The notes under the pieces were generated by a model, which was not told the DNA's origin, searched no databases, and saw only the letters and a program-made list of their open reading frames with translations. The position numbers were made by a program, and so were the translations under genes. From Trichobilharzia szidati (taxonomy: Eukaryota > Platyhelminthes > Trematoda > Strigeidida > Schistosomatidae), in NCBI GenBank assembly GCA_944472155.2, contig OX235279.1:115498110-115562109 (forward strand): 64,000 nt of DNA. The letters run 5' to 3'. The stretch's first letter is position 1, and each line of letters starts with the position of its first letter. Positions 36,104 through 48,684 of the stretch are shown here, one piece after another.

Positions 36104-39100
36104 TGGCGACAGCTGTTACTGGCAACCACTCAAGTCGCCTTTTCTACGTGAGGGACAAAACCACAGGCACATTATTCCTGGTAGACTCAGGAGCCGAAGT
36201 TAGTGTAATACCTCCTTCACTCTCCAGGCGATCTTCTAGTACAGCTGCAAAACTTTCACTTCGAGCAGCTAACCAAACTAGCATACGGACTTACGGTGAA
36301 CAATCACTTATTTTGGATCTTGGTTTACGTCGTCGATTTACATGGATATTCATAGTAGCTGATGTTAGTCATGCCATATTGGGTGCCGATTTTTTAAGCA
36401 ATTTCAATCTGCTGGTTGATGTCAACAAGAAAAAGCTGATTGATAACTGCACCCAGCTTCAAGTCCACGGAATCATCTCAAACTACTCTGTTTATAACAT
36501 ATGCATCGAGAAGCCAGATGACTGCATGTTTTCTGCATTACTGCATCGTTTTCCAAAAATTTTAAAGCCATCTTATAATATCGAAGATGTTCCTCATTCT
36601 GTCACGCATAAAATTGTCACAACTGGTCAACCCGTCAAAGCACGTCCTCGTCGACTACCACCTGACAAGTTAGCAGCAGCCAAAGCTGAATTCGAACACA
36701 TGATGCAATTGGGCATCATCCGACCATCCAACAGTCCATGGTTTTCACCTTTGCATATGGTTCCCAAAACTAATCACGACTGGCGACCATGTGGAGATTA
36801 TCGCGCTCTGAATAACGCTACGGTACCAGACCGTTATCCTATACCTCATCTCCACGACTTCTCCTTGACGTTACATGGAAAGACTATTTTTACCAAAGTT
36901 GACTTGGTTAGAGCATATCATCAAATACCAGTCGCTCCAGAAGACATTCCAAAAACAGCAATTATCACACCTTTTGGATTATTCGAATTCTTGAGAATGC
37001 CTTTCGGTCTAAAGAATGCCGCGCAAACAGTTCAGCGTTTTATGGACCAAGTTACCCAAGGTCTTGATTTTGTCTTTGTATATATCGACGATGTCTTAAT
37101 TGCCAGCTCATCGATGGAAGAACATATGGAACACTTAAGCTTGTTATTTCAAAGATTTGAACAATTTGGAGTTGTGATCAATCCAAAGAAATGTATTTTT
37201 GGTTCCCCATCCATCGAATTTTTAGGACATCGAATAACCGCCGAAGGCATCAGACCTACCGAAGATAAGATAGAAGCTATTAAGAACTTTCCCGAACCTG
37301 ATTCCTTAAAGAAACTTAGACGTTTTCTCGGGATGTTCAACTTCTACCGACGTTTTATTCCATCATGTGCCTCCATAGTTCAGCCACTGACCGACCTACT
37401 TAGACGCAATTCAAAGAAATTTCAGTGGTCTGAAGAAGCAAAAGCAGCATTTTATAACGCAAAATATGCCTTATCCAACGTCGTAATGTTGTCTCATATC
37501 AATCCAGAAGCTTCACTCATTTTATGTACAGATGCATCGCAGGTAGCAGTGGGAGCAGTTTTACAACAAAAGTTCAATAATGACACCACTCCACTTGCTT
37601 TCTTCTCCAGAAAGTTGGAACCTGCACAAACTCGTTACAGCACATTTAGCAGAGAACTGTTAGCCATCTACCTAGCAGTAAAACATTTCAGCTTCCTACT
37701 ACAAGGTAGACATTTTACTATCTTAACGGACCATAAGCCTCTCTGCTACGCTTTCACCACTTCGTTGGATAGACACTCTCCGAGAGAAGCCAGACAACTG
37801 GATTACATCTCACAATTCTCAACAGACATCCAGTTCATCAAAGGAGATTCCAATATCGTAGCTGATTCTTTATCTCGATGTGACGTTAATCACCTATCTT
37901 CGATAGATATTAGCTTAGACAATATAGCCAAGCTGCAGAAAAATGACGCCGAACTTCATTCTTGCAGACGAAACTCCTCCCTACAGTTGCAGGACGTACC
38001 TATTCCCCTGTCAGATACAACCATCGTCTGCGATATTTCAACTGGCGTTCAAAGACCTTTTGTCCCACTAAGTTGTCGAAAACCTTTGTTTGAACATATG
38101 CATTCCTTGTCTCATCCTGGTATACGTGCTACGGTCAAGTTGATCAGCGAACGTTTTGTTTGGCCCAAGATGAACTCCGATATTCGGAAATGGGCCCACC
38201 AGTGCTTGCAATGTCAAAGATCCAAGGTACATCATCATACCGTTACACCTCCAAAGCAGTTCAGTTTACCGGATAGACGATTCCAACACGTGCACATAGA
38301 TATTATTGAACCATTACCGCCATCCAGAGGATTTACTCATATACTTACTGCCATTGATCGATTTACCCGATGGGCTATTGCTTGTCCACTCAACGACATA
38401 TCTGCAGAAAATACCGCTTTGGTTTTCTTAGATCGTTGGGTGTCAAACTACGGAGTACCAACAACGATTACAACAGACCGAGGAGCTCAATTTCAATCAA
38501 GTCTGTTTCGAGAGTTTACGAGACTCCTTGGAGTGAACCATATCTCCACTACAGCTTACCATCCTGCAGCGAATGGTCTGGTGGAACGTTTCCATCGACA
38601 ACTGAAAAGCTCATTAATGGCACAAGCTGACTCATCTAAGTGGAGTGAACACCTACCGTTAGTTCTTCTCAGTATCCGATCAACTGTCAAAGAAGATTTG
38701 GGATGTACACCAGCTCAACTTGTGTATGGTACTACCCTCACGTTGCCTGGTCAGTTAGTTCCGTCTAATGATTCAACTGAAGTAAATATCTTCGACTTCA
38801 CCAACCGCCTTACCCAGCAAATGCTCCAGCTTCGACCAGTAGCCCCTCGCCAATCACTTCAGAAAGCTCAAGTTAATAAGAATCTACTCACTTGCAGATT
38901 TGTATTTGTTCGCGTCGACGCCATTAGAAAAGGTTTGCAACATCCATATGAAGGTCCTTTTCTAGTACTTAAACGCACAGATAAATACTTCACGCTGAAT
39001 AAACATGGTAAACCTGAGACTGTTTCTATCGATCGTCTTAAACCAGCGTACACCGACAGCGAATATGAAACACTAGCAACGCCGGCACCAGTAAACAATC

Positions 39101-39210
39101 AGAAAGTCAATGCAACTCCAACTCTCCCGCTCTTCACACTTCCCCCTGTACAGACACGCAGTGGACGGCAGATCTGTAAACCTGCCCGCTATGTTCATTT
39201 TGTTGACTGA
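36103..39210 (+). CDS. pol: Pol of the gypsy element: protease, RT, RNase H, integrase
   Basis: 1035 residues from the ATG at 36103; the frame is open back to 36064, giving about 40 bases of overlap with gag in the -1 frame. Protease: [13 protein letters not shown] with the DSG at 36184. Reverse transcriptase: [17 protein letters not shown]-type [15 protein letters not shown], and YIDD at 37081. RNase [15 protein letters not shown] (37531) and LTDHKPL. Integrase: zinc region HPGIRAT...CLQC (about 38110-38215), catalytic Asp at 38299 and 38476 and Glu at 38584, the last two 35 residues apart (DD35E); then a GPY/F-like module [16 protein letters not shown]. All catalytic residues are present and no stop interrupts, so the protein could be functional. 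Expression would be by -1 frameshift or by restart at TGATG; neither is shown here. Confidence 0.95.
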   Translation: MATAVTGNHSSRLFYVRDKTTGTLFLVDSGAEVSVIPPSLSRRSSSTAAKLSLRAANQTSIRTYGEQSLILDLGLRRRFTWIFIVADVSHAILGADFLSNFNLLVDVNKKKLIDNCTQLQVHGIISNYSVYNICIEKPDDCMFSALLHRFPKILKPSYNIEDVPHSVTHKIVTTGQPVKARPRRLPPDKLAAAKAEFEHMMQLGIIRPSNSPWFSPLHMVPKTNHDWRPCGDYRALNNATVPDRYPIPHLHDFSLTLHGKTIFTKVDLVRAYHQIPVAPEDIPKTAIITPFGLFEFLRMPFGLKNAAQTVQRFMDQVTQGLDFVFVYIDDVLIASSSMEEHMEHLSLLFQRFEQFGVVINPKKCIFGSPSIEFLGHRITAEGIRPTEDKIEAIKNFPEPDSLKKLRRFLGMFNFYRRFIPSCASIVQPLTDLLRRNSKKFQWSEEAKAAFYNAKYALSNVVMLSHINPEASLILCTDASQVAVGAVLQQKFNNDTTPLAFFSRKLEPAQTRYSTFSRELLAIYLAVKHFSFLLQGRHFTILTDHKPLCYAFTTSLDRHSPREARQLDYISQFSTDIQFIKGDSNIVADSLSRCDVNHLSSIDISLDNIAKLQKNDAELHSCRRNSSLQLQDVPIPLSDTTIVCDISTGVQRPFVPLSCRKPLFEHMHSLSHPGIRATVKLISERFVWPKMNSDIRKWAHQCLQCQRSKVHHHTVTPPKQFSLPDRRFQHVHIDIIEPLPPSRGFTHILTAIDRFTRWAIACPLNDISAENTALVFLDRWVSNYGVPTTITTDRGAQFQSSLFREFTRLLGVNHISTTAYHPAANGLVERFHRQLKSSLMAQADSSKWSEHLPLVLLSIRSTVKEDLGCTPAQLVYGTTLTLPGQLVPSNDSTEVNIFDFTNRLTQQMLQLRPVAPRQSLQKAQVNKNLLTCRFVFVRVDAIRKGLQHPYEGPFLVLKRTDKYFTLNKHGKPETVSIDRLKPAYTDSEYETLATPAPVNNQKVNATPTLPLFTLPPVQTRSGRQICKPARYVHFVD

Positions 39211-39663
39211 CATTTAAAAAAAAGTATGTAACCTCATTTAGACATACTCATTATTATTGTTGTCGACATTCATTTCATTATAACCATAAATATTTACTAG
39301 TATTATTGTTTACTGTTCGTTAACTGTGCTGCAAGCACACGCATTCACGAAGTATTTGTATATATCTATTTATATATGAATTTTGCAAATGCTAACGAAC
39401 ATTTCATGGTTTATTATGTACATAAATTTTTTCTTTAAAATTATAGCAAGTTTTGATATTTTTTTCCTCTAAATTCCTGCTTGCATGTGCTAAACTTTAT
39501 ACAACACGGATGCATTCCATACACCCTGATCTAATTTTGTATCCTTATTGTTGTTGATGTCATTTTTTTTTGTTACCCTTATTGTTGACATTACCCATTA
39601 TTTATATTGCTTATATTCATGTAATCGTCCACGAGGACAGTACTGATGGTCCTCCGGACCTCT

Positions 39664-39677
39664 AAGAGGGGGAGCCC
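39664..39677 (+). other. Polypurine tract
   Basis: AAGAGGGGGAG followed by CCC lies directly before the 3' LTR, where plus-strand DNA synthesis of an LTR element is primed. Confidence 0.75.
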
Positions 39678-40139
39678 TGTGGAGTCCTCAAAAATAAACT
39701 TATCCAAATTTTACTATTATGTAAAAAATGAACATATTGTACACTACTTTGTTTTAACCAAAAACTCTGTACTTTGAACTTCCCTCGAGTTTTAAATAAA
39801 TATATAATTCTGCCTTCGACTCTCCGTCTTCTCCACCATCTCAACTGCCGTCGATCAATTATAACAACCTGCTTTCTATCTCGAATTTTTGCAGGATCAC
39901 CGTAGCCTCCTACTACGCACTTTGGTCGACCTCCGGCAACGTCAACTCTGGAGAATTAGAACTGGAGCAGTCTTCCCGCAGCACTTCTGGAATCCATTAC
40001 GTTTATTGTGGAATTTGGATCTTTGTAAACCCAAGTAACAAAACTTTAATATATTCTTCCCGTAAACTCAATTGATTTGGTATTTTGTTTTCTATTTGAA
40101 TTTTGGTTAATAAGCTAACAGAGCAAAAGGTCCACCACA
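39678..40139 (+). repeat. 3' LTR of the gypsy element
   Basis: Begins TGTGGAG and ends CCACCACA, so it has TG...CA ends with short inverted repeats (TGTGG / CCACA). Identical to the 5' LTR over 459 bases. Followed by ACTGT. Confidence 0.92.
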
Positions 40140-43100
40140 ACTGTTGCCATCAAAAATAACATTGAGTGGGGCTCTAAATAAACTTGGAATTAAAGCAGCT
40201 GGAAAGGATATCCCACAGTGCCAAAATAAACCGAGGACTAAAATAAACTAGCCCAAGTGAAATAACCTAATATTAACTGAATACACATGTAGATCGTTTG
40301 CAAGTGCTCTAGGTGTTTTAAAATTCACCTCAATAGGTATGAATTCAACTAATCTTGGACACCACTTCTCCTCTCCTCCTCAAAATTCGCATTGTATCCT
40401 AGCGAGATAGGTGAGTCCTAACACCTTTTCTCAAAATAACCCTAACATCTTACTCTATTTATTTATAGTCTTCTTGGCATACTTCTTCTTAAATGAGTCT
40501 TTTTGTTTGTGTTTTGTTATAAGTGATTGTAGGCTACACAGTGTACTATCTAAGTGGATAATAAGGCTCATTGTGTTTAGTAAGTCTGTTTCACCAAATG
40601 AGACATACTTTTCATCTGTTCTTGTGTGAAATATATGTATAAACTGAAATGGCTACTCGGATTCGCTTCGCTTACTTGTTTTATTTTGCATTTTTGATGG
40701 TATTGAATAAATTCTGACATGTTTTCATGGTGCTTCCTTGTGAATTTGTTTCCACTCTTCTGTATTCATATCAGAGCTGAGTAGGAATGAAGCATAAATC
40801 GTCAAATGAGATTCGACATTATATGACTTAATTGGGCCTTAACCAAAAGTCAGATGTTAATAGGGGATAGAATGCTCACGTGGAAGACGTTTATTCTCCA
40901 CCACCGATAGCGTCGAGACGTTCTGGTCTAAGGCTACTATCTCTCAGGCTGAGGAGATAGTGGTCCGATTGTATGTATAAAAAGACTAAGAAGAAATAAA
41001 TACATGGGTTTACTAGACGGTAATGTACAATGTATATAAACACATATACACATGTATTTAGGTTCTATTCGTGTTCACATACTTTTTGTTTCTCCCTGGT
41101 ACTTTGCTGCTCGTCGATTCTCTTCTGCTTGCCTTATAGTGGAAATTGCACAGATCTACAGTAAGACTGAAGTTGAACAAACTAATGACAAAAAAGACAG
41201 AAACCATGTAAATCCACCATAAACCAAATTTATATAATTCAAATGATACTTATCCATGCCTGTACAGTTGGCGTGTTCCTACATAGATAAGAATAAATAT
41301 ATTATTATCCTAAAACAGAATAAGTGACAAACAGCGTGGTGATTTCTGGTGTCGGAATTCGTCTTACGGAAAATGCCGAAATGAAATTCATGCCCGCTTT
41401 TATTGTAGTCATTATGGTGAATTCCTTTCTTTCTGCAAAGTGTTAAGAAATCCCCAGAGTTGAGAATTTAAGCTAGTGACCCTCAGTACCTAAGGTCTAG
41501 ATGTCGTAGTAGTAGAAGAGAGAGAATAGGTATCATTGGGATGAGTGTAGTCGCGTGTCTGCCCCTTCTGCCTTGCTTCCCGTTTCATTCTTGCCCTTGG
41601 TGATCCAGATCTTACCATTATCAAAGTATATCGATGGTTGTTGGAAGAAGGGACAAACATTTCTTTACTGCGAAGTGTCAGTGATAGTGAACACTGTACA
41701 GTTGTCAGATGACCTCTTTTAACCTAACTAGTTTACCATTCACTGGAGCTTTTATTGATTACCTTCTGACAAAATATTAGGGCGATACACAGGCAGGCAT
41801 CGATGTGCATTATATTATTTCTAGGTTTTGTTGTATATTTTCAGTGACCAGTTGTGAATTATGTGTATGCCTAACCTTAATGTATTGGTCATTTGTTGGA
41901 TGATTAATAAATGATTGACTTGTCTGTCTGTTTAAAACATCATTTTTACTGAAGTTGAGTTGGTTGTGATGCAGAATTCTGGAGAGTTATCCTCTGGCAG
42001 CAACAAAAACTCATGATAGCGTTACTGACAGTTGGTATGGTGTAGCACATAAACGGCACAATCAATGCTGTACACGGCATTCGAATCTTTAGGCTCACAC
42101 AGTTACAATTTCCATCGGTTGAAGGAGTCCACTAATCTGATAAAACAGAAATTAGCTTAGATAAAAGCTATGCAGTATATGCACTTACACAAAAAGCACA
42201 ATAAGATTGGACAGAGCTGTTGTTTGAAAGAGTAATATGGGTAGGGAAGAGAGGTGTCAACCTCTTAATCTTTGTTCATCGAATCTAGACCAAACAGACG
42301 CAATAAAAATGATACAGCGCCAATACTAAAGACATGGAAATAACATCACGGATAAGGAGACAGAACACAATAGTAGAATATGAACGAAATCCAGAAGTTA
42401 TTTGAGCAATAGACTGTTCTGTAAAGGTCATCGTGAATCAGCAATGCTCCACAATTTTTGTCAAACTAAGTTAACCTTTTATTGATTGCCTACGATCAAT
42501 CCATAATATCAGAAACGTAGTTCACAAGCTCATTTATTGTTGCCATATTGCAACTACCAAATTTATCCGGTTACAGTCTGAAAGCCACAAGCCGATCTTT
42601 GCATTCTACTGAGTATCTGATATAACTTCGTCGGGACACGCGAAACACACAAAACCTTCCAAAGCGGGGAACAGGCGGTTATTCCCTAATGTTTTTTCTG
42701 TTCTTTTAAAGAATAATAATAATAAATAATACTAACGTTAAAACTCAGATTTATCCCAATATTACTGCAAGTCAGCCACACAGACAACGCAGTTTTCAAA
42801 GTACAAAATAAGTACTGTAAGACATAACTAGTTAACCAAAGTTCAACTGTAAATTACCTTAGAGTGTAGGAAAATATTCTTGACGACGTGGAAATGAAAG
42901 CTGTGTCCACAAGAGTCACATCTGGGCTTCTTACAGACAATCTCAGGCCACAATGACCCTCATTCATTTCGACAAACTCGTATCGTTAAGCACTACATTG
43001 TCGATGTACATACAACCACAGAGGAAAATAAAACATCCCGGCTGTAAATGGTCGGGTGTCCTCTATCCTTTCAGGGCTTTCACTGTCCCACTCAATATAG

Positions 43101-44329
43101 TGTGTGGGTTTGTTCACTAGTTCACCGAAATGAGGTGTTTTCAAAGCAAAAATTCTTCAGTCGTTTTTCAGCGTTGTGGCGAAACATGTAAATGTGGCTA
43201 GCCTTATTTTATTTCCGTTTGGAAAGAAATGACAGTGAGGTTTACTGCGTGGTATTTCGGGGAAAAGCAGTCCAATCTAATTTTATTGCAGACGGTCCCA
43301 GTATAAAATTTGCTGTAGTTCATCGATAGACTTTTTCAGAGCTTGCACATTGAGAATTATCAGTAGTCTCATTAACGGTATCACAATTTTCTGGATCTGT
43401 ATCCAAGAACTATTCGATGATGTTAGCTGAGGAATTCTGGAACGTTTCTTCCATATGTTTTTTGGTATGAGAATCTGATAACTGAGTTTCCTTCTTTGAA
43501 TACATCAGAAATACGTGTTCAATTTAAGTTTCTACCTCTGCCTGCATACATTTAGGCATATCTTGAACTCAGACTTACTAGGTCGTAGAAGGAATTGATC
43601 CACATTACCCTTCTCGTTTATAAACCACCCAGTCACCCTTTAATGTATCATGACGTGGGAATCCGGTAGACTTTTGTGGCCTCACAGAGTGCCGACTGGC
43701 TCGTATTATTGTAATCTAGGCCGATCTGCAAATTTTGGGATGTCGGTTGGTCCTATAGAAAGACGAAACAGTTATATGATAAGCGTGAGCCGCATATTTG
43801 GTCGACATCCCATTTACATAGTATTTAAGAATCAACACCTGTTCACTTTGAGTGCCAGGACTTAACCTGAGATACTTTTTCAAGACAACTTTCACCCCTA
43901 ATTTTGAGGCCATAAGCTTTGTGCGTCATACTGTGTGAAAGGCTAAAGGGTGTTTTGAAAAGATGCATCAATCCCCTACCACCTTCTGGTTACGCTAAAT
44001 AACCTGTTTGAAAGAATTTACGAAACAGTCCCGTCACTGCTGTTAGACTTTGTGAAAATTCACAATATAAATTAAGAATGATGGTAAGGCATAATAAAAC
44101 AGGGTGACTGGAAAATGTGTAAATTGTTCTGCTGTGTTGGAATGGATGAATTGTTCAAAAAACCTTAATATCAAGGAAATTCATAAGTCATATTTAGAAG
44201 CTTACTCAATACAAACAATAGCTGAGAGCCAATATTTGCTGAGTTCACATGGTTCGTGTAAATTATCCAGCAGATGAGCACAGATGTCTTTATACAAACA
44301 AATAGTAAAGTAACTTTACTTGACGCGCG
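40140..44329. other. No gene seen
   Basis: 4.2 kb of AT-rich sequence. A stretch near 41265-41290 is an inverse relative of 33020-33050. An AATAATAATAAATAAT tract lies near 42712. The stretch around 43700-43860 has the look of an old repeat (GTGAGCCGCATATTTGGTCG) but no second copy was found in the window. Confidence 0.45.
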
Positions 44330-44521
44330 CTGTTTGAAAAGGGAGTGCTTTCTTCACGTACTTTCACGTATTTGACAAATCGCTCTTTTTGTTGTGTTAT
44401 TCACTTCAAGAACATTTTTTAAAAACTTTAACTTGACTTTTGTCTGTTAAGTTTTGATTTTAATCACTCATATAGTCTATACTGGGTAAATAGTCTTGGC
44501 TGTTTCCAGTAGAAGTTCATT

Positions 44522-45637
44522 ATGTCAAAAGTACCACATAAATGCAATAGGGCGGAGTGTTACTTTTCGGTAGATGATGGAATACAGTGTAATAACTGTA
44601 AAAAGTGGTATCATAAGATGTGTACTGGATTACGTCCAGCTGTATACAAACGTTGTAGTGCTCCAGCATCCCACTGGATGTGCAGAATGTGTTGCTCCCC
44701 AAAGATGGCTTTAATAAGGGAGGCTCACGAACTACTGTCTAAAGCCATGGAACTTCCTGATGATAGCGTGGCTAGTAAGAGTGACACGGACTGCCCGTCT
44801 GAAGATGACGCAGTAAGTGCCATAATGAATGTTACCACACCGGCGGTTACTATCCCAGTTACCCCGGAAGTAAAACCTACTAGGCGTTCGAAGCGTCTTA
44901 GTAAGCGAAAAGGTAACAAAACGGAAGCTGCAAACAGCATATCAGCACCAGAGAACACTGTAAGCGAAGTTCACCATGAAGGTGGTGCAGACACTGATCT
45001 TGATTGTACCATCGAAAACTGCAGCAGCCCTGAGAAGCAACTGCAGGCAGATGATCAGTGGGTAACGAAAATAAGCAATCGGAAGAAACATAGTAATATT
45101 GATGGTAGTCAAACGTCTGTCACCTGTAGCCAGGCTGCATCACTAGTGGTGAGAAAAAACGTAGTCACTGCTAAACACGACAAGCTCTCCTTAGACTCTA
45201 ACATAATTGTTGGAAATTTAGAAGATTCCAAAGAATCTGATCCAGCGAAAAGGCACGATCACGACCTTAAATTTGTGAGTAGTATTATAAGGAAGATGCT
45301 CCCAGAAAATTTCCCTGGAGTATCGATTAAAAAGCTGATTAGAATGGGCAAAAGAGATGATGAATGTTCTAATCAGCGAAGGTTGCTTAAAGTAGTCTTA
45401 GGTTCTCCTGTTGAACGGAATCATCTACTGTCTAATGTACACAACCTTGCCGGGTCAGGAATTTCAGTCAGACCTGATTTATCTCTTGAAGACAGACTAA
45501 AACGAAAAGAAGTTTTGTCCCAGCTAGAAACAAGACGTAAAAATGGTGAGACTAACCTTAAACTGGTGGGTTTTCAAATAGTCAGGTCTCGGAAACGCAT
45601 GCTTCCAAGACCTGTGTGGATAAGCCGGACCGCATAG
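44522..45637 (+). CDS. CR1-type LINE ORF1 protein with PHD finger
   Basis: 371 residues, no stop. Residues 8-57 form a C4HC3 PHD finger: C8, C13, C23, C26, H31, C34, C54 and C57, with the usual Trp two before C54. The middle (60-200) is acidic and low complexity; RRSKRLSKRKGNK is a likely nuclear or RNA-binding basic patch. Residues 210-360 include VGNLEDSKESDPAKRHDHD, SIIRKMLP and SVRPDLSLEDRLKRKEVLSQ, a conserved-looking C-terminal region seen in flatworm CR1 ORF1s. The frame overlaps ORF2 by about 20 bases, shifted by one. ORF1 proteins of this type bind the element RNA; a PHD finger could read histone tails, which is inference. Confidence 0.85.
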   Translation: MSKVPHKCNRAECYFSVDDGIQCNNCKKWYHKMCTGLRPAVYKRCSAPASHWMCRMCCSPKMALIREAHELLSKAMELPDDSVASKSDTDCPSEDDAVSAIMNVTTPAVTIPVTPEVKPTRRSKRLSKRKGNKTEAANSISAPENTVSEVHHEGGADTDLDCTIENCSSPEKQLQADDQWVTKISNRKKHSNIDGSQTSVTCSQAASLVVRKNVVTAKHDKLSLDSNIIVGNLEDSKESDPAKRHDHDLKFVSSIIRKMLPENFPGVSIKKLIRMGKRDDECSNQRRLLKVVLGSPVERNHLLSNVHNLAGSGISVRPDLSLEDRLKRKEVLSQLETRRKNGETNLKLVGFQIVRSRKRMLPRPVWISRTA

Positions 45638-48600
45638 GAAGCCTGAAGGTAGTGCACACTAATATACGTAGTATCGGGGACAAGTTTCACGAGCTAGGTG
45701 TATTAGTGGAAGACCTTAGCCCAAGTATTGTGGCCATTACTGAAACATGGCTGGTTTCTGGATTAGATGACACATCTGAGCTATGCGGATTTAGTTGCTT
45801 GCGCAGCGATAGTGTTAAGAGTCGTAGAGGTGGCGGGGTTGCTCTGTACATCAACAACTCCCTACATGTTCGTTCCATGAAATCTGAAGCGCATGGCATT
45901 GGGACAAGTGAGGTAATTAGCTGTGAAGTAAGCTTTGCAACTGGCACTTTACTCATTGGTGTTCTGTACAGAAGTCCCTTTTGTCAGTGTGATGACTTTA
46001 TTTTAGATCACCTCAAACAATGGTGTAAACACAGTGGGTGTCTTATTCTAGGTGATTTTAATGCACCCCATTTAGACTGGGTAGCTGTCACATCTCTGTT
46101 GGTGTTGTTGTTTTTCCTTCACGTTCCCAATGGAACATAGGGGTTCAAGCTAGAGGCTTGAAGTTTCTGTAGCAGTGTTTACTTTTACAGGATGAGGTTG
46201 CTAGCCTCATGCCCAACCTTTCCTCCTTACCGACTTTTTATTACTGGTTTGGTGAGGTAAAGGAGTGAGTCTGTCGGGGATCGAACCCCGGACCATGTGC
46301 ATAGTCGGCGAGTGTCCTAACCACTGTGACACTGACGCACCGTCACATCTCTAGGATCCACTAATAAGTTTGACAGCTAGTTACTCTTGACTACCATGGA
46401 AAATGCCCTGACACAACATGTCTTAGGTAGTGCAAGATTCGGTTCTACCCAAGGATCTTCCTTGCTGGACTTAGTGCTTACTCATGACAACGACGACGTG
46501 GATGGTCTAGTTATTCATCCACCTCTAGCAAACAGTGATCATGGGGTGTTCGATTTTAACTTAAGGGTTGGCAATTTAGTCAGTTTTCAACCCCAATCCC
46601 AAACTAGTGTTTGGCATGCTGACATAGTGGCTATAAAGGAGCGTGCTTCAACTGCCGACTGGTTAGTCAATATTGTTTCATCCATTGAGGATGAATGGGA
46701 TAGATTTAAGAATACACTTGAGTGGGTTACCCCTGATTTCATTCCCTGGAGGGTTCCTAAAAGGCCAACAAATCGGCCACCATGGACAAATAGACAAGCT
46801 ATTACACTCCTAAGACGGAGAAAAAGGTTCTGGAATCTCTTTGTTTCTACTGGGCTGCAGTAGTTCCGGCTGAATTACTGTGAAACCAGAAACCAGTGTA
46901 AAACTTTGATTCACCAGTCAAGGATAGCTTACGAAACCCAGTTAGTTAAAAGTTCACCAGGCTGTCGAAAAAGACTCTTCTCATATATCAAGAGAAGAAC
47001 ACGTAAGAGTGATGCTATCCCACCTCTTATGCTTGAAGATGACCAGACAAACATGGCTGAGGATAACTTGACTAAGGCTGAGGCTTTGTCCAAGCACTTT
47101 AGTCAAGTATTCTCTGATAATATTGATACCAGCTTTGTAACTTTTCCAGAAGGTAACTTGAAAATGGCACCTTTATACATTGGAAAGGATACTGTCCTAA
47201 AGTACCTTATAAGGCTCAATCCTGGTAAGTCCAGTGGCCCTGATGAACTCCACCCACGTATATTAACAGCATTGACTGAAGACATAGCCGAGTCAATGTC
47301 GTCAATCTTCAACATGTCTCTGGACCAGTCTAAATGTCCAAGAGATTGGAAAGATGCCATCATTAGTCCGGTCTTCAAAACCCGATCTAGAAACTTAGTT
47401 CAGAACTATCGTCCTGTTAGTTTGACCAGTATTGTGGTTAAACTACTAGAAAGAATAATTCGTGATGCTATCATTCACTTCATTGGAGGGAACAAACTTT
47501 TCGCTGTGGAACAGCATGGTTTTAGAGCAAGTCATTTTTGCTTGACCAACCTTCTTTTGGTCAGAGAAAGTTGGGCAAGCTCAGCTGATGCTAATATACC
47601 GGTAGATGCCATATTCATCGACCTTAGCAAGGAGTTTGACAGGGTTTCTCATTCAGGTCTTCTAGTAAAGTTAGGTAGTCTGGGAATCAATAAAGTGGCT
47701 GTCGACTGGATTCAAGACTTTCTAAAGGACAGAAGACAAAGAGTATGAGTTAACGGGGCTTTATCAACATGGGAATCGGTTAAGAGCGGCGTTCCTCAGG
47801 GTACAATTCCAGGCCCACTTCTTTTCCTGATTTATGTTAATGAGATTCTATCGGTAGTTAAGTCATCCTGCTTACTGTTTGCTGACGACATCAAGATATG
47901 GAGGACTTTACACGATGACAGTGATCAACTTGCTTTGCAGGAAGATTTAAACTTGTTAAGTGATTGGTGTAAGCACTGGGCTTTGGAGATTAACTTAAGC
48001 AAGAGTGTAGTTATGCATTTATCTCATAGTCACGTGCACAATTACTCAATGAATGGCATTACTCTCCCAGTGGTCACTGAGTACAAGGACTTGGGAGTGG
48101 TTGTGCAGCATGACTTGAAAACAGCAACAAACTGTAGAGCTGCAGCCACTAAGGGTTTTCGAATATTATGGGCCATACGCGAGGCTTTTGCGAATTTTTA
48201 CGCTGAAATATTTCGTATATTATATCCGACTTATATCGGACCTCATTTGGAATATGGGATCCAGGCAGCGCCCCTGTGTTTCAAATACGAAATAGACTTA
48301 TTAGAAAGGGTGCAAAGAGTAGGAACTAAGGTAATAAAGGGTTTCTCAACCCTCTCATATGAGGAGAGGTTAAGTCGACTGGGTTTATTTCCACTGTCAT
48401 ACAGACGACTTAGGGGTGACCTAATACTAGCATACCGTATCCTAAGAAATGATTTTGGAGCTAATTCATCTAATATATTTCTTCCTTCTAGCACCAACCA
48501 ATTGCGAGGACATCACCTCAAGGTTCAAAAACCACGGTCGAATCGTCTGCGTCTGGAGATCCGTTTATCGCATCGAATTGTGAACCATTGGAACTCCCTA

Positions 48601-48684
48601 CCGGAACACGTCGTATCAGCGCCATCCGTTCATTCATTCAAGGCGAGATTGCACCTCCTGTGTGTAACAAATCGAAAGGAATAA
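45616..48684 (+). pseudogene. CR1-type LINE ORF2 (endonuclease and reverse transcriptase), disrupted
   Basis: All pieces lie in the same frame. Endonuclease: HTNIRSIGDK, ITETWL, RRGGGVALYINN, LYRSP, ILGDFNAPHLDW and, after the SINE, NSDHGVFDFNL. RT: GKSSGPDELHP, NYRPVSLTS, motif A IFIDLSKEFDRVSH (consensus KAFD), motif B VPQGTIPGPLLFL, catalytic FADD at 47878. The end is RLRLEIRLSHRIVNHWNSLP. Damage: SINE with duplication at 46098-46352 (255 bases, frame kept), TAG at 46378, TAG at 46861 and TGA at 47746. Each stop is one C-to-T change from Gln or Arg. No ATG is seen at the start, so ORF2 would need frame overlap with ORF1. Confidence 0.9.
46098..46341 (-). repeat. tRNA-derived SINE inside LINE, 11 bp target-site duplication
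   Basis: A 244 bp insertion flanked by GTCACATCTCT at 46087-46097 and 46342-46352. Read on the minus strand: tRNA-like head GTTAGGACACTCGCCGACTA, B box GGTTCGATCCCC, body GGGCATGAGGCTAGCAACC and CAAGCCTCTAGCTTGAACCC (with its own small hairpin), tail CCTATGTTCCATTGGGAACG and GGAAAAACAACAACACC. The tail core CCTATGTTCCA is shared with the RTE LINE 3' end. Confidence 0.93.

Larger units (their letters stand above)
34609..40139 (+). mobile_element. Ty3/gypsy LTR retrotransposon, CsRn1/Kabuki type, apparently intact
   Basis: Long terminal repeats (34609-35070 and 39678-40139) bracket gag and pol, both without internal stops. The domain order gag, protease, reverse transcriptase, RNase H, integrase is that of Ty3/gypsy. 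A Gag finger of the C-H-C-C kind and a primer site resembling the 3' end of tRNA-Trp both point to the CsRn1/Kabuki clade, to which the schistosome elements Boudicca, Saci-2 and Saci-3 have been related; I cannot say whether this is one of those. No env-like frame follows pol. The two LTRs show no difference over 459 aligned bases, so insertion was recent. Target-site duplication is unclear: ACT precedes the 5' LTR and ACTGT follows the 3' LTR. Confidence 0.93.

Noticed and set aside
46262..46341. tRNA gene on the minus strand (A and B boxes present)
   Set aside because: It is the head of a SINE with a target-site duplication; no cloverleaf or anticodon arm can be drawn. The same holds for 1042-1141, 23650-23731, 53945-54015 and 24060-24135.
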